Shown here: positions 34,408-43,925 of the stretch, piece by piece
Layout of the letters: every line of letters begins with the position of its first letter
Numbering within the stretch: position 1 is the stretch's first letter
NCBI RefSeq assembly: GCF_016583575.1
Contig: NZ_NRRG01000025.1
Location: 1 to 64,000, forward strand
Direction of reading: 5' to 3'
DNA: 64,000 nucleotides
Origin: Thiocystis violacea
GTDB lineage: Bacteria; Pseudomonadota; Gammaproteobacteria; Chromatiales; Chromatiaceae
Program-made: the position numbers and the translations under genes
Notes under the pieces: model-generated
The model's input: only the letters and a program-made list of their open reading frames with translations
Told to the model about the DNA's origin: nothing
Databases searched by the model: none

Positions 34408-35171
34408 CAGCCGCGCGGCCCAGGTGTCTGCTGCTGCACGGTTTCACCGGCGGCGCGGACGACTGGTCCGCCGTCTTCCCCGACGACCCGACCCGGCTCG
34501 CCATCGATCTACCCGGACATGGACCGGAGCCGGATCCCGAGGGCGGTTTTCTCGACGTCGTCTGGAACTTGCTCGATCGCCTTCCGAGCGAGATCGATGA
34601 GGTGATCGGCTACTCGCTTGGCGGACGCCTCGCCCTGGGTCTCATCCGGCTGGCCCCCGAACGTTTTCGCGCCGCGACCATCATTTCAGCGCATCCGGGG
34701 CTCGTGGATCCCGCGCTGCGCGAGCAGCGGCGCCTCGCCGATCAAGGCTGGACGCGGCTGCTGCGCGACCAGGGAATCCAGTCATTCGTGGAGGCCTGGG
34801 AGCGCCAACCCCTGTTCCAGACCCAGATCGGACGGCCCCAGGCGGTTCTGGAACGACAACGGCGGCGGCGCCTGAGTCACAGGCCGGAGGGCTTGGCCGG
34901 CGCCATCGAACGGCTCGGGCTGGCCGAGATGCCAAGCACCTGGGACGCCATCCTTGGCTACCAGGGCCGATTGAGCTGGATCGTCGGCGACCGGGATAGA
35001 CGTTTTCTGTCGATCGCTCGCGAAGTCCAGGCGCGACGGCCAGCCACCCGACTCGTCATCCTCAAGGATGTCGGGCACAACCCGCTGCTGGAAGCGCCGG
35101 CGATGCTTCGTGATCGCCTGATCGAGTCGGGCCGAGTGGATGGCCCCGGCCCGCCCGATCGGGCTTGCTGA
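34404..35171 (+). CDS. Alpha/beta hydrolase, MenH-like
   Basis: The frame reads [18 protein letters not shown] (oxyanion loop) and [17 protein letters not shown] (nucleophile elbow, Ser), with a late [11 protein letters not shown] holding the catalytic His. These are features of the MenH/SHCHC-synthase group. No ATG, GTG or TTG precedes the conserved N-terminus; CTG at 34404, overlapping the folE2 stop, would give 255 residues. The TTG at 34569 would delete the oxyanion loop and is unlikely. The substrate is not certain. Confidence 0.75.
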   Translation: MTAARPRCLLLHGFTGGADDWSAVFPDDPTRLAIDLPGHGPEPDPEGGFLDVVWNLLDRLPSEIDEVIGYSLGGRLALGLIRLAPERFRAATIISAHPGLVDPALREQRRLADQGWTRLLRDQGIQSFVEAWERQPLFQTQIGRPQAVLERQRRRRLSHRPEGLAGAIERLGLAEMPSTWDAILGYQGRLSWIVGDRDRRFLSIAREVQARRPATRLVILKDVGHNPLLEAPAMLRDRLIESGRVDGPGPPDRAC

Positions 35172-35182
35172 AGGATCGCCGA

Positions 35183-35764
35183 TCAAGCCGTCGCGGCCCC
35201 CGCGACGGTCGCCTCCGCAACCTCGACCAGGGCGCCGGTGCGCACGTCATAGATGTAGCCATGGATGGGGATTTTGCCAGGCACCAGTGGGTGGCGACGG
35301 ATACGACTCACGTCCTCCACGACGCTGCGCGCGTTGTCCCGAATCGTCAGCCAGTCGATATACTGGCCTTCGGTGGAACCTGGCCCCTCGCCCGAATCGT
35401 GCCAGCCGGAGGCGTCGACGCTGGCCGTCTTGAGACTGCTGGCGAGCAGGCCGCGCATGACCTCGTCGGTAAAGGTCTCCATGCCGCAATCGGTGTGATG
35501 GATGACGAACCACTCCCGGGTGCCGAGCAGCTTGTAGGAAATGACCAGCGAGCGGATGGCGTCGTCGCTGGCGCGTCCACCGGCGTTGCGGATGACATGG
35601 GCGTCGCCTTCCGCCAGCCCTGCGTACTTGGCGGGATCCAGTCGGGCATCCATGCAGGTCAGGATCGCGAATCCTCGCGCCGGCGGCATGGGCAGATCGC
35701 CCTTGTCGAAGCTCGCCCGATACTGGGCGTTCGCGTTCAAGACCTCATCGAGAATCTGGCTCAT
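35183..35764 (-). CDS. Beta-class carbonic anhydrase
   Basis: It has 193 residues from the ATG at 35764. Zinc ligands are in [13 protein letters not shown] (Cys, with the Asp-Arg pair) and [13 protein letters not shown] (His and Cys), matching the beta class. It interconverts CO2 and bicarbonate in the cytoplasm, useful for carbon fixation. It is convergent with the MenH-like gene. The inverted repeat at 35826-35997 lies upstream. Confidence 0.92.
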   Translation of the reverse strand: MSQILDEVLNANAQYRASFDKGDLPMPPARGFAILTCMDARLDPAKYAGLAEGDAHVIRNAGGRASDDAIRSLVISYKLLGTREWFVIHHTDCGMETFTDEVMRGLLASSLKTASVDASGWHDSGEGPGSTEGQYIDWLTIRDNARSVVEDVSRIRRHPLVPGKIPIHGYIYDVRTGALVEVAEATVAGAATA

Positions 35765-35825
35765 GCGGGCTCTCCATTGATGGTGACGGCACCCCTGGGT
35801 CACGAGGCCGGGGCACCTTTTATCC

Positions 35826-35997
35826 TAAAAAGAGCTATCAGCCTCCAGTCTCCAGTCTCCAGTCTCCAGCTATTGGGAATCAGCCACTTGGCTATTGATC
35901 GAGACCGGCCGAGGCTCACCCATTGGGTGAAGCCCGCAAGAAGCGAAAACCTCGGCCATGCAACGGCTCGAAGCTGATCGCTGACGGCTCTTTCCAG
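35826..35997. repeat. Long inverted repeat, right copy, with 7-bp microsatellite
   Basis: Inverted partner of 30129-30290. It includes about four tandem copies of a CCAGTCT heptamer (35843-35868), which the left copy lacks. The rest of the gap to 36256 shows no gene; a TATACT box at about 36081 might be a -10 element for the downstream cysZ fusion. Confidence 0.7.
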
Positions 35998-36255
35998 GTT
36001 TATCGCGGTCGCCTCGTCCAGTCCAATGTGGGGTCCGAGCGACCCGGTTTTCCAGGATCCTGCGTCGACCTGTCGCGATCGGTATACTGGACGCCATCCT
36101 GAGCGATCGCCCTCGCGCCCAGGCGCGCGATTTCCGGTCGCGGGTCACGCCGATTCCAGCCCCGCGAGCACCGAGGATCCGGGGCCGAGTCGCCCGGAGA
36201 GGGGTCGTCCGACCGGACGGCCTGTCGTCAACCCACTATCTCCCGATCCGAGCTT

Positions 36256-37440
36256 ATGGTCAGCAATCCCATCTCAGGTGCCGGTTACCTGTTGCAGGGC
36301 ATGAGGCTCATCGCCCGCCCCGGACTCAGACGCTTCGTCGCCATTCCATTGCTGGTGAACATCCTGGTCTTCTCCTTGGCCATCCTGTTCGGCGTCGCCC
36401 AATTCGAGGCGTTTCTGACCTTCATGGACGCCAGGCTTCCCGGCTGGCTGAGCTGGCTGGACTGGATTCTCTGGCCCGTCTTCATCCTGCTGCTGGCGGT
36501 CCTGGTGTTCTACGGCTTCGGTATCCTCGCCAATCTGATCGCCTCGCCCTTCAACAGCCTGCTGGCCGAGAAGGTCGAGCTGACGCTGACCGGCCGACCG
36601 CTGGACCAGGGCGACGACTATGCCCGGCTGCTGGCGGAGTTGCTTCCGACCCTGCTGGACGAGCTGCGCAAGATTCTCTACGCCCTGCTCTGGTCCATCC
36701 CCTTTCTGCTGCTGCTGTTCGTCCCGGTAGTCGGCCCGGTGCTCTGGTTCCTCTACACCGCCTGGATCCTGGCCGTGCAGTACAGCGACTACCCCATGGG
36801 CAATCACGGCCTCAAGTTCAGGGAAATGCGTCAGCGTCTGCGCGGCCGACGGACCCTGAGCCTGGGCTTCGGCGCGGCCGCCGCCGGACTGGGCATGGTA
36901 CCCATCGTCAATTTCATCCTGATGCCGAGCGCGGTCGCGGGCGCCACCGCCATGTGGGTCAGGGAATTCAGACCCGCCACCAACTATCAGGGGCCGCACC
37001 AATCGCGCGTCGCCACCCGCCATGTACTCTTGACCATCGATCACCTCTCCGGCGACATGAATGGCGAGATCCTCGCCGGACCGCTGGCGGGCCGACCGCT
37101 CGACCAGATCGGCACCGAGGAACTGCTGGATCTGCTCATGACCTGCTATCAGACCGACGCCGAGTCGGCCGAGGCGCTGGAGGTCTATCTCACCCACGAG
37201 CGCGGCCACCGGATCCATGAGCCACCCCCGCGTCATCGCGCCGAGGCCGCGCCCCAGCCGGAAAACCGCGCGATGGACGCGGCGGAGGCACGCGCCATTC
37301 TAGGGATCAAGCCCGAGGACGGACCCGATGAGATCCAGGGCGCGCATCGGCGCCTGATCCAGCGTCTGCATCCGGACCGGGGTGGCTCGGACTATCTGGC
37401 CGCCAAGGTGAACGAGGCCAAGAGGATTCTCTTGCGTTGA
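36256..37440 (+). CDS. CysZ-like membrane protein fused to a C-terminal J domain
   Basis: This protein has 394 residues. Positions 1-240 match CysZ/EI24 sulfate-permease-like proteins (SGAGYLLQGMRLI, ASPFNSLLAEKVE, YSDYPMGNHGLKF) with about four membrane segments. Positions 255-320 resemble the linker of membrane J-proteins (LLTIDHLSGDMNGEIL, EELLDLLMTCYQTD). Positions 337-394 are a J domain with the HPD motif in IQRLHPDRGGSDYL. J domains stimulate Hsp70 ATPase. Usual CysZ is about 250 residues, so this is a fusion; the frame is continuous. Confidence 0.85.
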   Translation: MVSNPISGAGYLLQGMRLIARPGLRRFVAIPLLVNILVFSLAILFGVAQFEAFLTFMDARLPGWLSWLDWILWPVFILLLAVLVFYGFGILANLIASPFNSLLAEKVELTLTGRPLDQGDDYARLLAELLPTLLDELRKILYALLWSIPFLLLLFVPVVGPVLWFLYTAWILAVQYSDYPMGNHGLKFREMRQRLRGRRTLSLGFGAAAAGLGMVPIVNFILMPSAVAGATAMWVREFRPATNYQGPHQSRVATRHVLLTIDHLSGDMNGEILAGPLAGRPLDQIGTEELLDLLMTCYQTDAESAEALEVYLTHERGHRIHEPPPRHRAEAAPQPENRAMDAAEARAILGIKPEDGPDEIQGAHRRLIQRLHPDRGGSDYLAAKVNEAKRILLR

Positions 37441-37480
37441 GACCGGACGCGCCCCGCTCGGCCGGGGCGCGTCCGGCGGT

Positions 37481-38215
37481 TCAAGGCCGCCGACGCAGCA
37501 GATCCACCCGATGTGGCTTGAGGAAACGCGCGCCCTCGGGCCTCAGGTGGCGCTCGAAGGCGCTGCGTACCTCGGCGATCCGCGCCGCGTCCAGGTCATG
37601 CCGGGTATGCGTGACCTGGATGAAACGCTCGGCGAAGCTGTCCCAATCCGGGTAGAGCCCTTCGGACTGATAAAAGACCTGGCGCTCCCACTGGCAGAGA
37701 CCGGCGTCGACCGCGCGCTCCAGGGCCTCATAGGCCGCGGTCCGGACCTCGCGCTCGTCGTGGATGAGCCGCATGACCTCGTTGACTTCACCCCAATAGA
37801 CGGGCTCGGAGACATAGAGATGGCCGCCCGGCACCAGGACGCGATGGATCTCGCCCAGGGCGCGGTCCATGCGTTCGACCGGGACGTGATGCAGCGATTT
37901 GAACAGACAGACCAGATCGTAGACGCCATCCGGATCGGCGATCGCCTCGGCCCCACCGAAACGAAACGCCACATTGGGCAGATCGCCGATCGCGAGGTTC
38001 TTCTCGTGCTGAATCCGATCCACCTCGGTCGCCGTGACCGAGGCGGCGCCCAGGCGCGTGGCCAGGAGGCGCGTCATCCAGGCGGCACCGCAGCCGAGTT
38101 CCAAAACCCGGCGACCCTCAACGGTCAGGAGTTCCCGCAGGACATCGATCTCCTCGGCGCGTCGATAGGTGTCGGGATCGGTCAGCGTCATCGTGTTGGG
38201 CATGGTGGCCATCAT
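37481..38215 (-). CDS. Class I SAM-dependent methyltransferase
   Basis: This 244-residue protein has the SAM-binding motif VLELGCGAAWMTRLLATR, an acidic residue after strand 2 (TATEVDR) and the post-motif FKSLHHVPVERMD, with LVPGGHLYVSEP as motif III. The substrate is unknown. ATGs at 38215, 38212 and 38203 are all possible starts. It is convergent with the cysZ fusion gene. Confidence 0.85.
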   Translation of the reverse strand: MMATMPNTMTLTDPDTYRRAEEIDVLRELLTVEGRRVLELGCGAAWMTRLLATRLGAASVTATEVDRIQHEKNLAIGDLPNVAFRFGGAEAIADPDGVYDLVCLFKSLHHVPVERMDRALGEIHRVLVPGGHLYVSEPVYWGEVNEVMRLIHDEREVRTAAYEALERAVDAGLCQWERQVFYQSEGLYPDWDSFAERFIQVTHTRHDLDAARIAEVRSAFERHLRPEGARFLKPHRVDLLRRRP

Positions 38216-38371
38216 CCTCCAGGGTGGTTGGCGGCCGGATCGAGACTCTCCGGCGGGGTGGCCCTATAATCCCACGGATGCCGGACGCCTGTCCGACACA
38301 GGGCCGGATCCCGCCGAACCGCCGCGGATACGGCCGCACCCTCCCGCTCACCGAACAGAGGAGCCAGACGT

Positions 38372-38800
38372 TTGCATCATCCTTCAACGCTGGACAAATG
38401 GCTCTCCACCCTTTTCCACTACATCGAGAAGATCGTCCTGGTCGGGGTGGGAGGGCTGGCGCTGATCGGCATCGGCCAGTTGGTTCTGGGGATTCAGCAA
38501 CATGGCGAGGTCCGGCTCGAGGATCTGCTGCTGATGTTCATCTATATCGAGATCATGGCGATGGCGAACGTCTATTTCGTCAGACGTTCCGTGCCCTTCA
38601 CCTACCCCATGTTCATCGCCGTCACCGCCCTCTCGCGTTTGATCGTGCTCCAGGGCAAGAACATCGCCCCCGAGAACCTCATCTACGAGAGCGCGGCCAT
38701 CCTGCTCGTCAGCCTCGCGATCCTCATCATCCGCTTCAGCCAACGCTACAGCCTCGATGCACCCGAGAAACAGGAGGAGCACGAGGATCACCGGGATTGA
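38372..38800 (+). CDS. psiE: PsiE-family phosphate-starvation-inducible membrane protein
   Basis: This 142-residue protein has four membrane segments and the family block LLMFIYIEIMAMANVYFV, then YPMFIAVTALSRLIVL. It starts with TTG at 38372, preceded by a clear AGAGGAG at 38357-38363, which decides the start. The function of PsiE is not known beyond induction by phosphate starvation in E. coli. Confidence 0.85.
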   Translation: MHHPSTLDKWLSTLFHYIEKIVLVGVGGLALIGIGQLVLGIQQHGEVRLEDLLLMFIYIEIMAMANVYFVRRSVPFTYPMFIAVTALSRLIVLQGKNIAPENLIYESAAILLVSLAILIIRFSQRYSLDAPEKQEEHEDHRD

Positions 38801-38884
38801 CCGACAGCGAGGCCGGCGCGGTGACGCCAAATGCCCTGGCCATCCAGCCACCTATCCGTTCGTCAAGCCGTCCGCCCGTTTCGA

Positions 38885-41800
38885 TCAGGCTTCTTCACCC
38901 GTCCCGACCGGCAGCCGCACCCGGAACCAGACCGCGTAGAGCGCGGGCAGGAAGAGCAGCGTGATCAGGGTGCCGACCAGGACGCCACCGATCAGGACAT
39001 AGGCGAGCGGCCCCCAGAAAGTGTCCGTGGTCAGGGGGACGAAGGCGAACACAGCCGCCGCCGCCGTCAGCAGGACCGGACGGGCACGGCCGATCGTCGC
39101 CTCGATCACGGCCTCGGAGGGTGCCAGGCCCTGCCCCAGGTTGTCGTCGATCTGCTTGGTCAGAATCAGGGTGTTGCGCATCAGGATGCCGGCCAGGCCG
39201 ATCAGTCCCAGCAGGGCGACGAAGCCGAACGGCTTGTCCGCCGCGAGCAGCGCCAGGGTGGCCCCGATGATCCCGAGCGGCGCGGTCGCCACCACCATGA
39301 AGGTTCCCGAGAAGGAGCGCATCTGGAGCATGATGACGCTCAGCATGAGCACCAGCATGATCGGCTGGATGCGCTGGATCGAGGCGTCCGCCTTGGCCGA
39401 TTCCTCGACCGATCCGCCGATGTCGATGTGATAGCCGAGCGGCAGCCCGGCCCGCAGGGATTCCATCCGGCCCCAGATGGCCTGGGTGACATCCGGCGGC
39501 TGGGCGCCCCGAACCTCGGCGTTGACGGCGATGACCGGCTCGCGATTCTCGCGCTTGAGCACCGGATCCTCGAAGCCGATCGAGAGGGTCACGGCCTGGC
39601 CGAGCGGGATGGTCCGCCCGTCGAGCGTCTTGAGATTGAGGTCCGCGAGTCCATCGAGACTCCGGTCGCCCTCCGAGCGTCCGCGCAGCATCAGTTGAAC
39701 GTTGCGGATGCCGTCGCGGATCTGGGTCGCCTCCAGGCCGACCAGCTCGTATTCGAGCTGGCGCGCCAGCTCGCGCGGGGTCAGGCCGATCAGACGCAGC
39801 CGGTCCGGATCCATGTCGAGCCGCGCCACCGCCACCCGTTCGCCCCACTCCAGATGCGCGTCCAGGATCCGGGGATCGGCGGCGACCAGGGTCCGCGCCC
39901 GTTCGGCGATCTCGCGCAGGACCATCGGATCCGGCCCCTTGACGCGGAAACTCACCGGCCAGATCACCGGCGGACCGTAGAGCAGCTTGTGGACCCGCAC
40001 CCGCGCCTCCGGAAACTCGCCGGCCTCGATAGGCGCGCGCATCCGCTCCATCAGGGCATCGCGCTCCTGCGGACCATCGGCGACCGCGACGATCTTGGCG
40101 AAGCCCGGATTGGGCAGCTCGGGGTTGGCGGCCAGAAAGAAGCGCGGGGCGCCTGCGCCGACATAGGTCGCGAGCGAGCGCAGACCCGGAGCACCCTTCA
40201 GCACCGCCTCGACGCGCTCGCTCACGGCGGTCGTGGCGCGGATGCCGCTGCCCTCCGGCATCTCGATATCGACCAGCACCTCGGGACGGTCCGAGATCGG
40301 AAAGAACTGCTTCTCGACCGGCCCGATCAATCCCAGGATCGCGACCAACAGAGCACCGAAGGTCGCGCCGACCACTATCCAGCGATGCCGCACGCAGCCT
40401 CGAACGATGGCGCGCAACCGCCGGTAGAGCGGTGTTTGATAGGCGCCCTCATGCCACCCTGGACGCGGCTTCGGCGCACGCAGCAGGAGCGTCCCCAGAT
40501 AGGGCGTGAAGCTGACCGCGACCAGCCAGGAGAGGAGCAGCGCGAAGGCCAGCACCCAGAAGATGTTGCCGGCGTATTCGCCCACGCTGGAGCGGGCGAA
40601 ACCGATGGGGACGAACCCGACCGCCGTGACCAGGGTTCCGCTGAGCATGGGCGCGGCGGTCACGGTCCAGGCATGGGCGGCGGCGCGCGCGCGGTCCCAG
40701 CCCTCCTCCATCCGGACCAGCATCATCTCGATGGCGATGATGGCGTCATCCACCAGCAGACCGAGCGCGATGATCAGCGCCCCGAGCGAGACCCGATCCA
40801 GGTTGACGCCCTTGAGCAGCATCAGAAAAAAGGTGAGTCCCAGGGTCAGCGGGATGGCGATGCCGACCACCAGACCGGCGCGCCAGCCGAGGGCGACGAA
40901 GCTCACCAGCATGACCACGCCCACCGCGACCAGGAACTTGATCTGGAAGAGATCCACCGCGCGCTCGATGGCCTCGGCCTGGTTGGTCAGTTGGCTGAAG
41001 TCGATCCCGAGCGGCAGATCGGCGCGCAACTGGTGCTCGACCTCGGCCAGGCGCGCGCCGAGATCCAGGCCGTTCTCGCCCTTGCGCATGACCACGCCAA
41101 GCAGCAGCGCGTCCTCGCCGTTGGAGCGGATCAGATAGCCGGGCGGATCCTCGTAACCGTGCCGGATCTTGGCGATCTCGCCGAGACGGATCAGGCGCTC
41201 GCCGGCGCGGATCGGGATCCGGCGAATGTCCTCCAGATCCGCCAGGCCGGAATCCGGACGCAGATAGATCCGTGGCCCCGAGGACTCCACCAGACCGGCC
41301 GGGAGCAGCCGGTTGTGCGCGTCCAGGGCATCCGCGATCGCCTCGGGCGCTAGCCCCAGGGTGGCGAGCCGGGCCTGATCGAGTTCGACGAAGACGCGCT
41401 CCGGCCGCTCGCCCAGGATCCGGACCTTTTGCACCCCCTCGACCCGTGCCAGCCGATCCCGCACGGTCTCGGCCTCGCGCACCAGATGACGCGGCGGCAG
41501 ATCGCTCGCGGTCAGCGCGTAGAGCGCGAAATAGACATCGGAGAAGTCGTCGTTGACGAATGGTCCCAGCACGCCCGGAGGCAGGTTCGCCGCTGCGTCG
41601 AGCATGCGTTTGCGCACCTGGTAGAACAGCTCCGGGATCTCGGAGGACGGGGTGTAGTCCTTGAACTCGACTAGCAGGTCGACCCGTCCGGGACGCGCGG
41701 TGGTGCGGGTGCGATGGAAATTCTCGACCTCGGAGATCCGCTTCTCCAGCGGATCGGCGACCAGATTCTGCATCCGCTCGGCGCTCGCGCCAGGCCAGAG

Positions 41801-41986
41801 CGCGGAGACCACCAGGAGGCGCACCGTGAAGGCCGGATCCTCGGCGCGTCCGAGCTGGTTGAAGGCCATGAAGCCCGCGATCGCCGTGACCAGGATGAAA
41901 AAGAGCGTCACCGAGCGTTCGCGCACGGCGAGCGCGGAGAGATTGAAACGAGGCGTTCCCGCCGCGGATTCGCGTGGCGCGCTCAT
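38885..41986 (-). CDS. RND efflux transporter, inner-membrane subunit
   Basis: This 1033-residue protein has twelve predicted membrane segments and two large periplasmic loops. The transmembrane-4 proton relay region is GLLVDDAIIAIEMMLVRMEEG-like, and the N-terminal VRERSVTLFF is typical of the CzcA/AcrB superfamily. It pumps substrates with an adaptor and outer-membrane channel; no channel gene is adjacent. The start overlaps the adaptor stop by 4 bp. It is convergent with psiE. Confidence 0.93.
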   Translation of the reverse strand: MSAPRESAAGTPRFNLSALAVRERSVTLFFILVTAIAGFMAFNQLGRAEDPAFTVRLLVVSALWPGASAERMQNLVADPLEKRISEVENFHRTRTTARPGRVDLLVEFKDYTPSSEIPELFYQVRKRMLDAAANLPPGVLGPFVNDDFSDVYFALYALTASDLPPRHLVREAETVRDRLARVEGVQKVRILGERPERVFVELDQARLATLGLAPEAIADALDAHNRLLPAGLVESSGPRIYLRPDSGLADLEDIRRIPIRAGERLIRLGEIAKIRHGYEDPPGYLIRSNGEDALLLGVVMRKGENGLDLGARLAEVEHQLRADLPLGIDFSQLTNQAEAIERAVDLFQIKFLVAVGVVMLVSFVALGWRAGLVVGIAIPLTLGLTFFLMLLKGVNLDRVSLGALIIALGLLVDDAIIAIEMMLVRMEEGWDRARAAAHAWTVTAAPMLSGTLVTAVGFVPIGFARSSVGEYAGNIFWVLAFALLLSWLVAVSFTPYLGTLLLRAPKPRPGWHEGAYQTPLYRRLRAIVRGCVRHRWIVVGATFGALLVAILGLIGPVEKQFFPISDRPEVLVDIEMPEGSGIRATTAVSERVEAVLKGAPGLRSLATYVGAGAPRFFLAANPELPNPGFAKIVAVADGPQERDALMERMRAPIEAGEFPEARVRVHKLLYGPPVIWPVSFRVKGPDPMVLREIAERARTLVAADPRILDAHLEWGERVAVARLDMDPDRLRLIGLTPRELARQLEYELVGLEATQIRDGIRNVQLMLRGRSEGDRSLDGLADLNLKTLDGRTIPLGQAVTLSIGFEDPVLKRENREPVIAVNAEVRGAQPPDVTQAIWGRMESLRAGLPLGYHIDIGGSVEESAKADASIQRIQPIMLVLMLSVIMLQMRSFSGTFMVVATAPLGIIGATLALLAADKPFGFVALLGLIGLAGILMRNTLILTKQIDDNLGQGLAPSEAVIEATIGRARPVLLTAAAAVFAFVPLTTDTFWGPLAYVLIGGVLVGTLITLLFLPALYAVWFRVRLPVGTGEEA

Positions 41987-43053
41987 GGCTGGCGTGCCCG
42001 CGCGGCCTGACCCGGAGACAGACGGCTGACGCCGAGCGCGATCACCTGGGTTCCGGGCGCGAGATCGGTCTCGATCTCGGCATACTCACCCACGATGGCG
42101 AGCAGGCGGACCGGCTCGGGCTGGGCGCGCCCGTCGACCAGACGCCAGACCTGGGCGCCCTGGCCGCGCTCCAGCACCGCCCCCAGGGGGACGCGCCGCC
42201 GCCCGCCGGACGCGCCCTCCCCGCTCCCGAGCCGCAGGGTCGCGGTCGATCCCAGGGGCCAGTCGGCGGCGGCCTCGTCGAGTTGGTAGCGTGCCCGCCA
42301 GGTGCGGGTCAGCGGATCGGCCGCGCCAGCGATCTCGCGCCGCCGGGCCTTGACGGGTTCATCCCCGCCGATCGGATCGACCAATCCCTGTTCCGGCAGT
42401 TGGTCGCGTCGTGCCTCGGGGACGTCGACCTCCAGCTCAAGCGGTCCGGATTGCGCGAGCACCCCGAGCGTCCGTCCGGCGCTCACGACCTGTCCGACCT
42501 GGCCGCTCACCTCCAGGATGACGCCCGAGACCGGGGCGCGCAGCGCGGCGTAGTCGACCCCGTTGATCGCCCGCTCCAGATCCGCCTCGGCGGCGGTCAG
42601 CCGTTCGCGGGCCGCGCGCGCCGAGGTCTCCGCGCGATCATGGTCCTGCTGGCTGGCGAGCTTGCGCGCGAGCATGTCGATCAGCCGTGCATGCTCGCGC
42701 TCCGCGTTCTCGCGCTCGGCACGCGCGCTGGCCACGCCCGCCTCGGCGGCCACCCGCGCCTGGATCAGATCCTTGGGATCGAGCCGGAACAAGACCGCGC
42801 CCGCCTTCACCCGATCGCCCGCGTCGACAAGGCGTTCGCTCACCTCGCCCCCAACGCGAAAGGCGAGCGGGATCTCATGCCGGGCGCGCAGGGTGCCGGT
42901 AAGACTCCAGGCACCGGCGTCCGAGACCTCGACCGGAGCGGTCAGAACCCAGGGCAGCGGTGCCTCCGGAAGTTTATCCGCGCTCGGTCGACAGGAAGCC
43001 AGTAAGACCGAACCGGTCAGCAACAGACCAGTTCTGGCGAAATTGAAACGCAT
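41983..43053 (-). CDS. RND periplasmic adaptor lipoprotein (membrane fusion protein)
   Basis: This 356-residue protein has a lipobox (LLTGSVLLASC, lipidated Cys at about 21) and the HlyD/AcrA architecture: an N-terminal barrel piece with VGGEVSERLVDAGDRVKAG, a coiled hairpin (about 90-160) and a second lipoyl half with LRAPVSGVILEVSGQVGQVV. It links the RND pump to an outer-membrane factor. It is the first gene of the efflux operon, divergent from tetR. Confidence 0.92.
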   Translation of the reverse strand: MRFNFARTGLLLTGSVLLASCRPSADKLPEAPLPWVLTAPVEVSDAGAWSLTGTLRARHEIPLAFRVGGEVSERLVDAGDRVKAGAVLFRLDPKDLIQARVAAEAGVASARAERENAEREHARLIDMLARKLASQQDHDRAETSARAARERLTAAEADLERAINGVDYAALRAPVSGVILEVSGQVGQVVSAGRTLGVLAQSGPLELEVDVPEARRDQLPEQGLVDPIGGDEPVKARRREIAGAADPLTRTWRARYQLDEAAADWPLGSTATLRLGSGEGASGGRRRVPLGAVLERGQGAQVWRLVDGRAQPEPVRLLAIVGEYAEIETDLAPGTQVIALGVSRLSPGQAARARQP

Positions 43054-43085
43054 GAGGGACGTCCATGGCAGGATCGATGGCCTAT

Positions 43086-43107
43086 TAATGTACGCATACG
43101 TCCACTA
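43086..43107. promoter_or_regulatory. Candidate TetR operator
   Basis: TAATGTACGC and ACGTCCACTA flank a central AT as an imperfect 22-bp palindrome (most half-site positions match). It lies between the efflux operon start (43053) and the divergent tetR start (43227), the normal place for such an operator. Confidence 0.45.
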
Positions 43108-43226
43108 AATATCAATCGCCCGACGCCCACACCTTCCGCCCTGGATTCACCGCGCTCGAAAACCACGCCGATCCTGGTAGTCTGTCAGCGCTGAAACGAT
43201 TCAACCGCTCAATCCAGACGACCCCA

Positions 43227-43925
43227 ATGATTCAGTCACGACCAACCGAGCCGATCGAGTCGCCGGCCACGAGCCGACGCGCACGCGGGCGGCCTCCGGA
43301 CGAGGCCAAGCACGCCGCCATCCTGGCCGCCGCGCGCGAACTGTTTTTTTCGGGAGGTCCGCGACGCCTGACGATGGAGGCGGTCGCGCGTGCGGCGGGG
43401 GTCTCCAAGGTCACGGTCTATGCCCACTTCAACGATCTGCCGGGACTGATCCGGGCGGTTATCCTGGCGCAGCGCGCGCGCATGACCCAAACCCTGGATG
43501 ACCTGCCGACCGACGCCGAGACCCTGCGCCAGCGGCTGGTCGAGTTCGGGCACGGTCTCATGATCTATCTGACGAGCGACGAGTTCCTGACCCTGCAACG
43601 CCTGCTGGCCGCCCAGGCCCCGCAACACCCCTGGCTCGGCCCCATCGTCTATCAGGAAGGGGCCGAGGCCACCTGGTCCAAGCTGGCCGGACTGCTCGCG
43701 GCGGCGGTGGAGCGCGGCGATCTCCGACCGCACGATTCCCTGCTGGCCGCCGAGCAGCTCCTGGGGATGTGGCAGGGGTTCCAGGCGACCGCGCTCATGA
43801 TCGGCGGCTGCCCGAAGCCGACCTCGGAGGTCTTGCGGGTACGGATCGAGCGCAGCGTCGATCTGATCCTCGCCGCCCACGCCCCGACTAGGAGCGGCGA
43901 TTGCCAGGGAGACCAGACCGCATGA
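43227..43925 (+). CDS. TetR/AcrR-family transcriptional regulator
   Basis: This 232-residue protein has an N-terminal HTH (about 30-75) with LTMEAVARAAGVSKVTVYAH and FNDLPGLIRAVI, and a C-terminal ligand-binding domain. It likely represses the divergent RND efflux operon and itself. Its stop overlaps the trmO start by ATGA. Confidence 0.92.
   Translation: MIQSRPTEPIESPATSRRARGRPPDEAKHAAILAAARELFFSGGPRRLTMEAVARAAGVSKVTVYAHFNDLPGLIRAVILAQRARMTQTLDDLPTDAETLRQRLVEFGHGLMIYLTSDEFLTLQRLLAAQAPQHPWLGPIVYQEGAEATWSKLAGLLAAAVERGDLRPHDSLLAAEQLLGMWQGFQATALMIGGCPKPTSEVLRVRIERSVDLILAAHAPTRSGDCQGDQTA

Noticed and set aside
38831-41353. An 840-codon open frame on the plus strand
   Set aside because: It is antisense to the RND pump gene; its protein is low-complexity Arg/Asp/Gln-rich, an artefact of high GC codon use.
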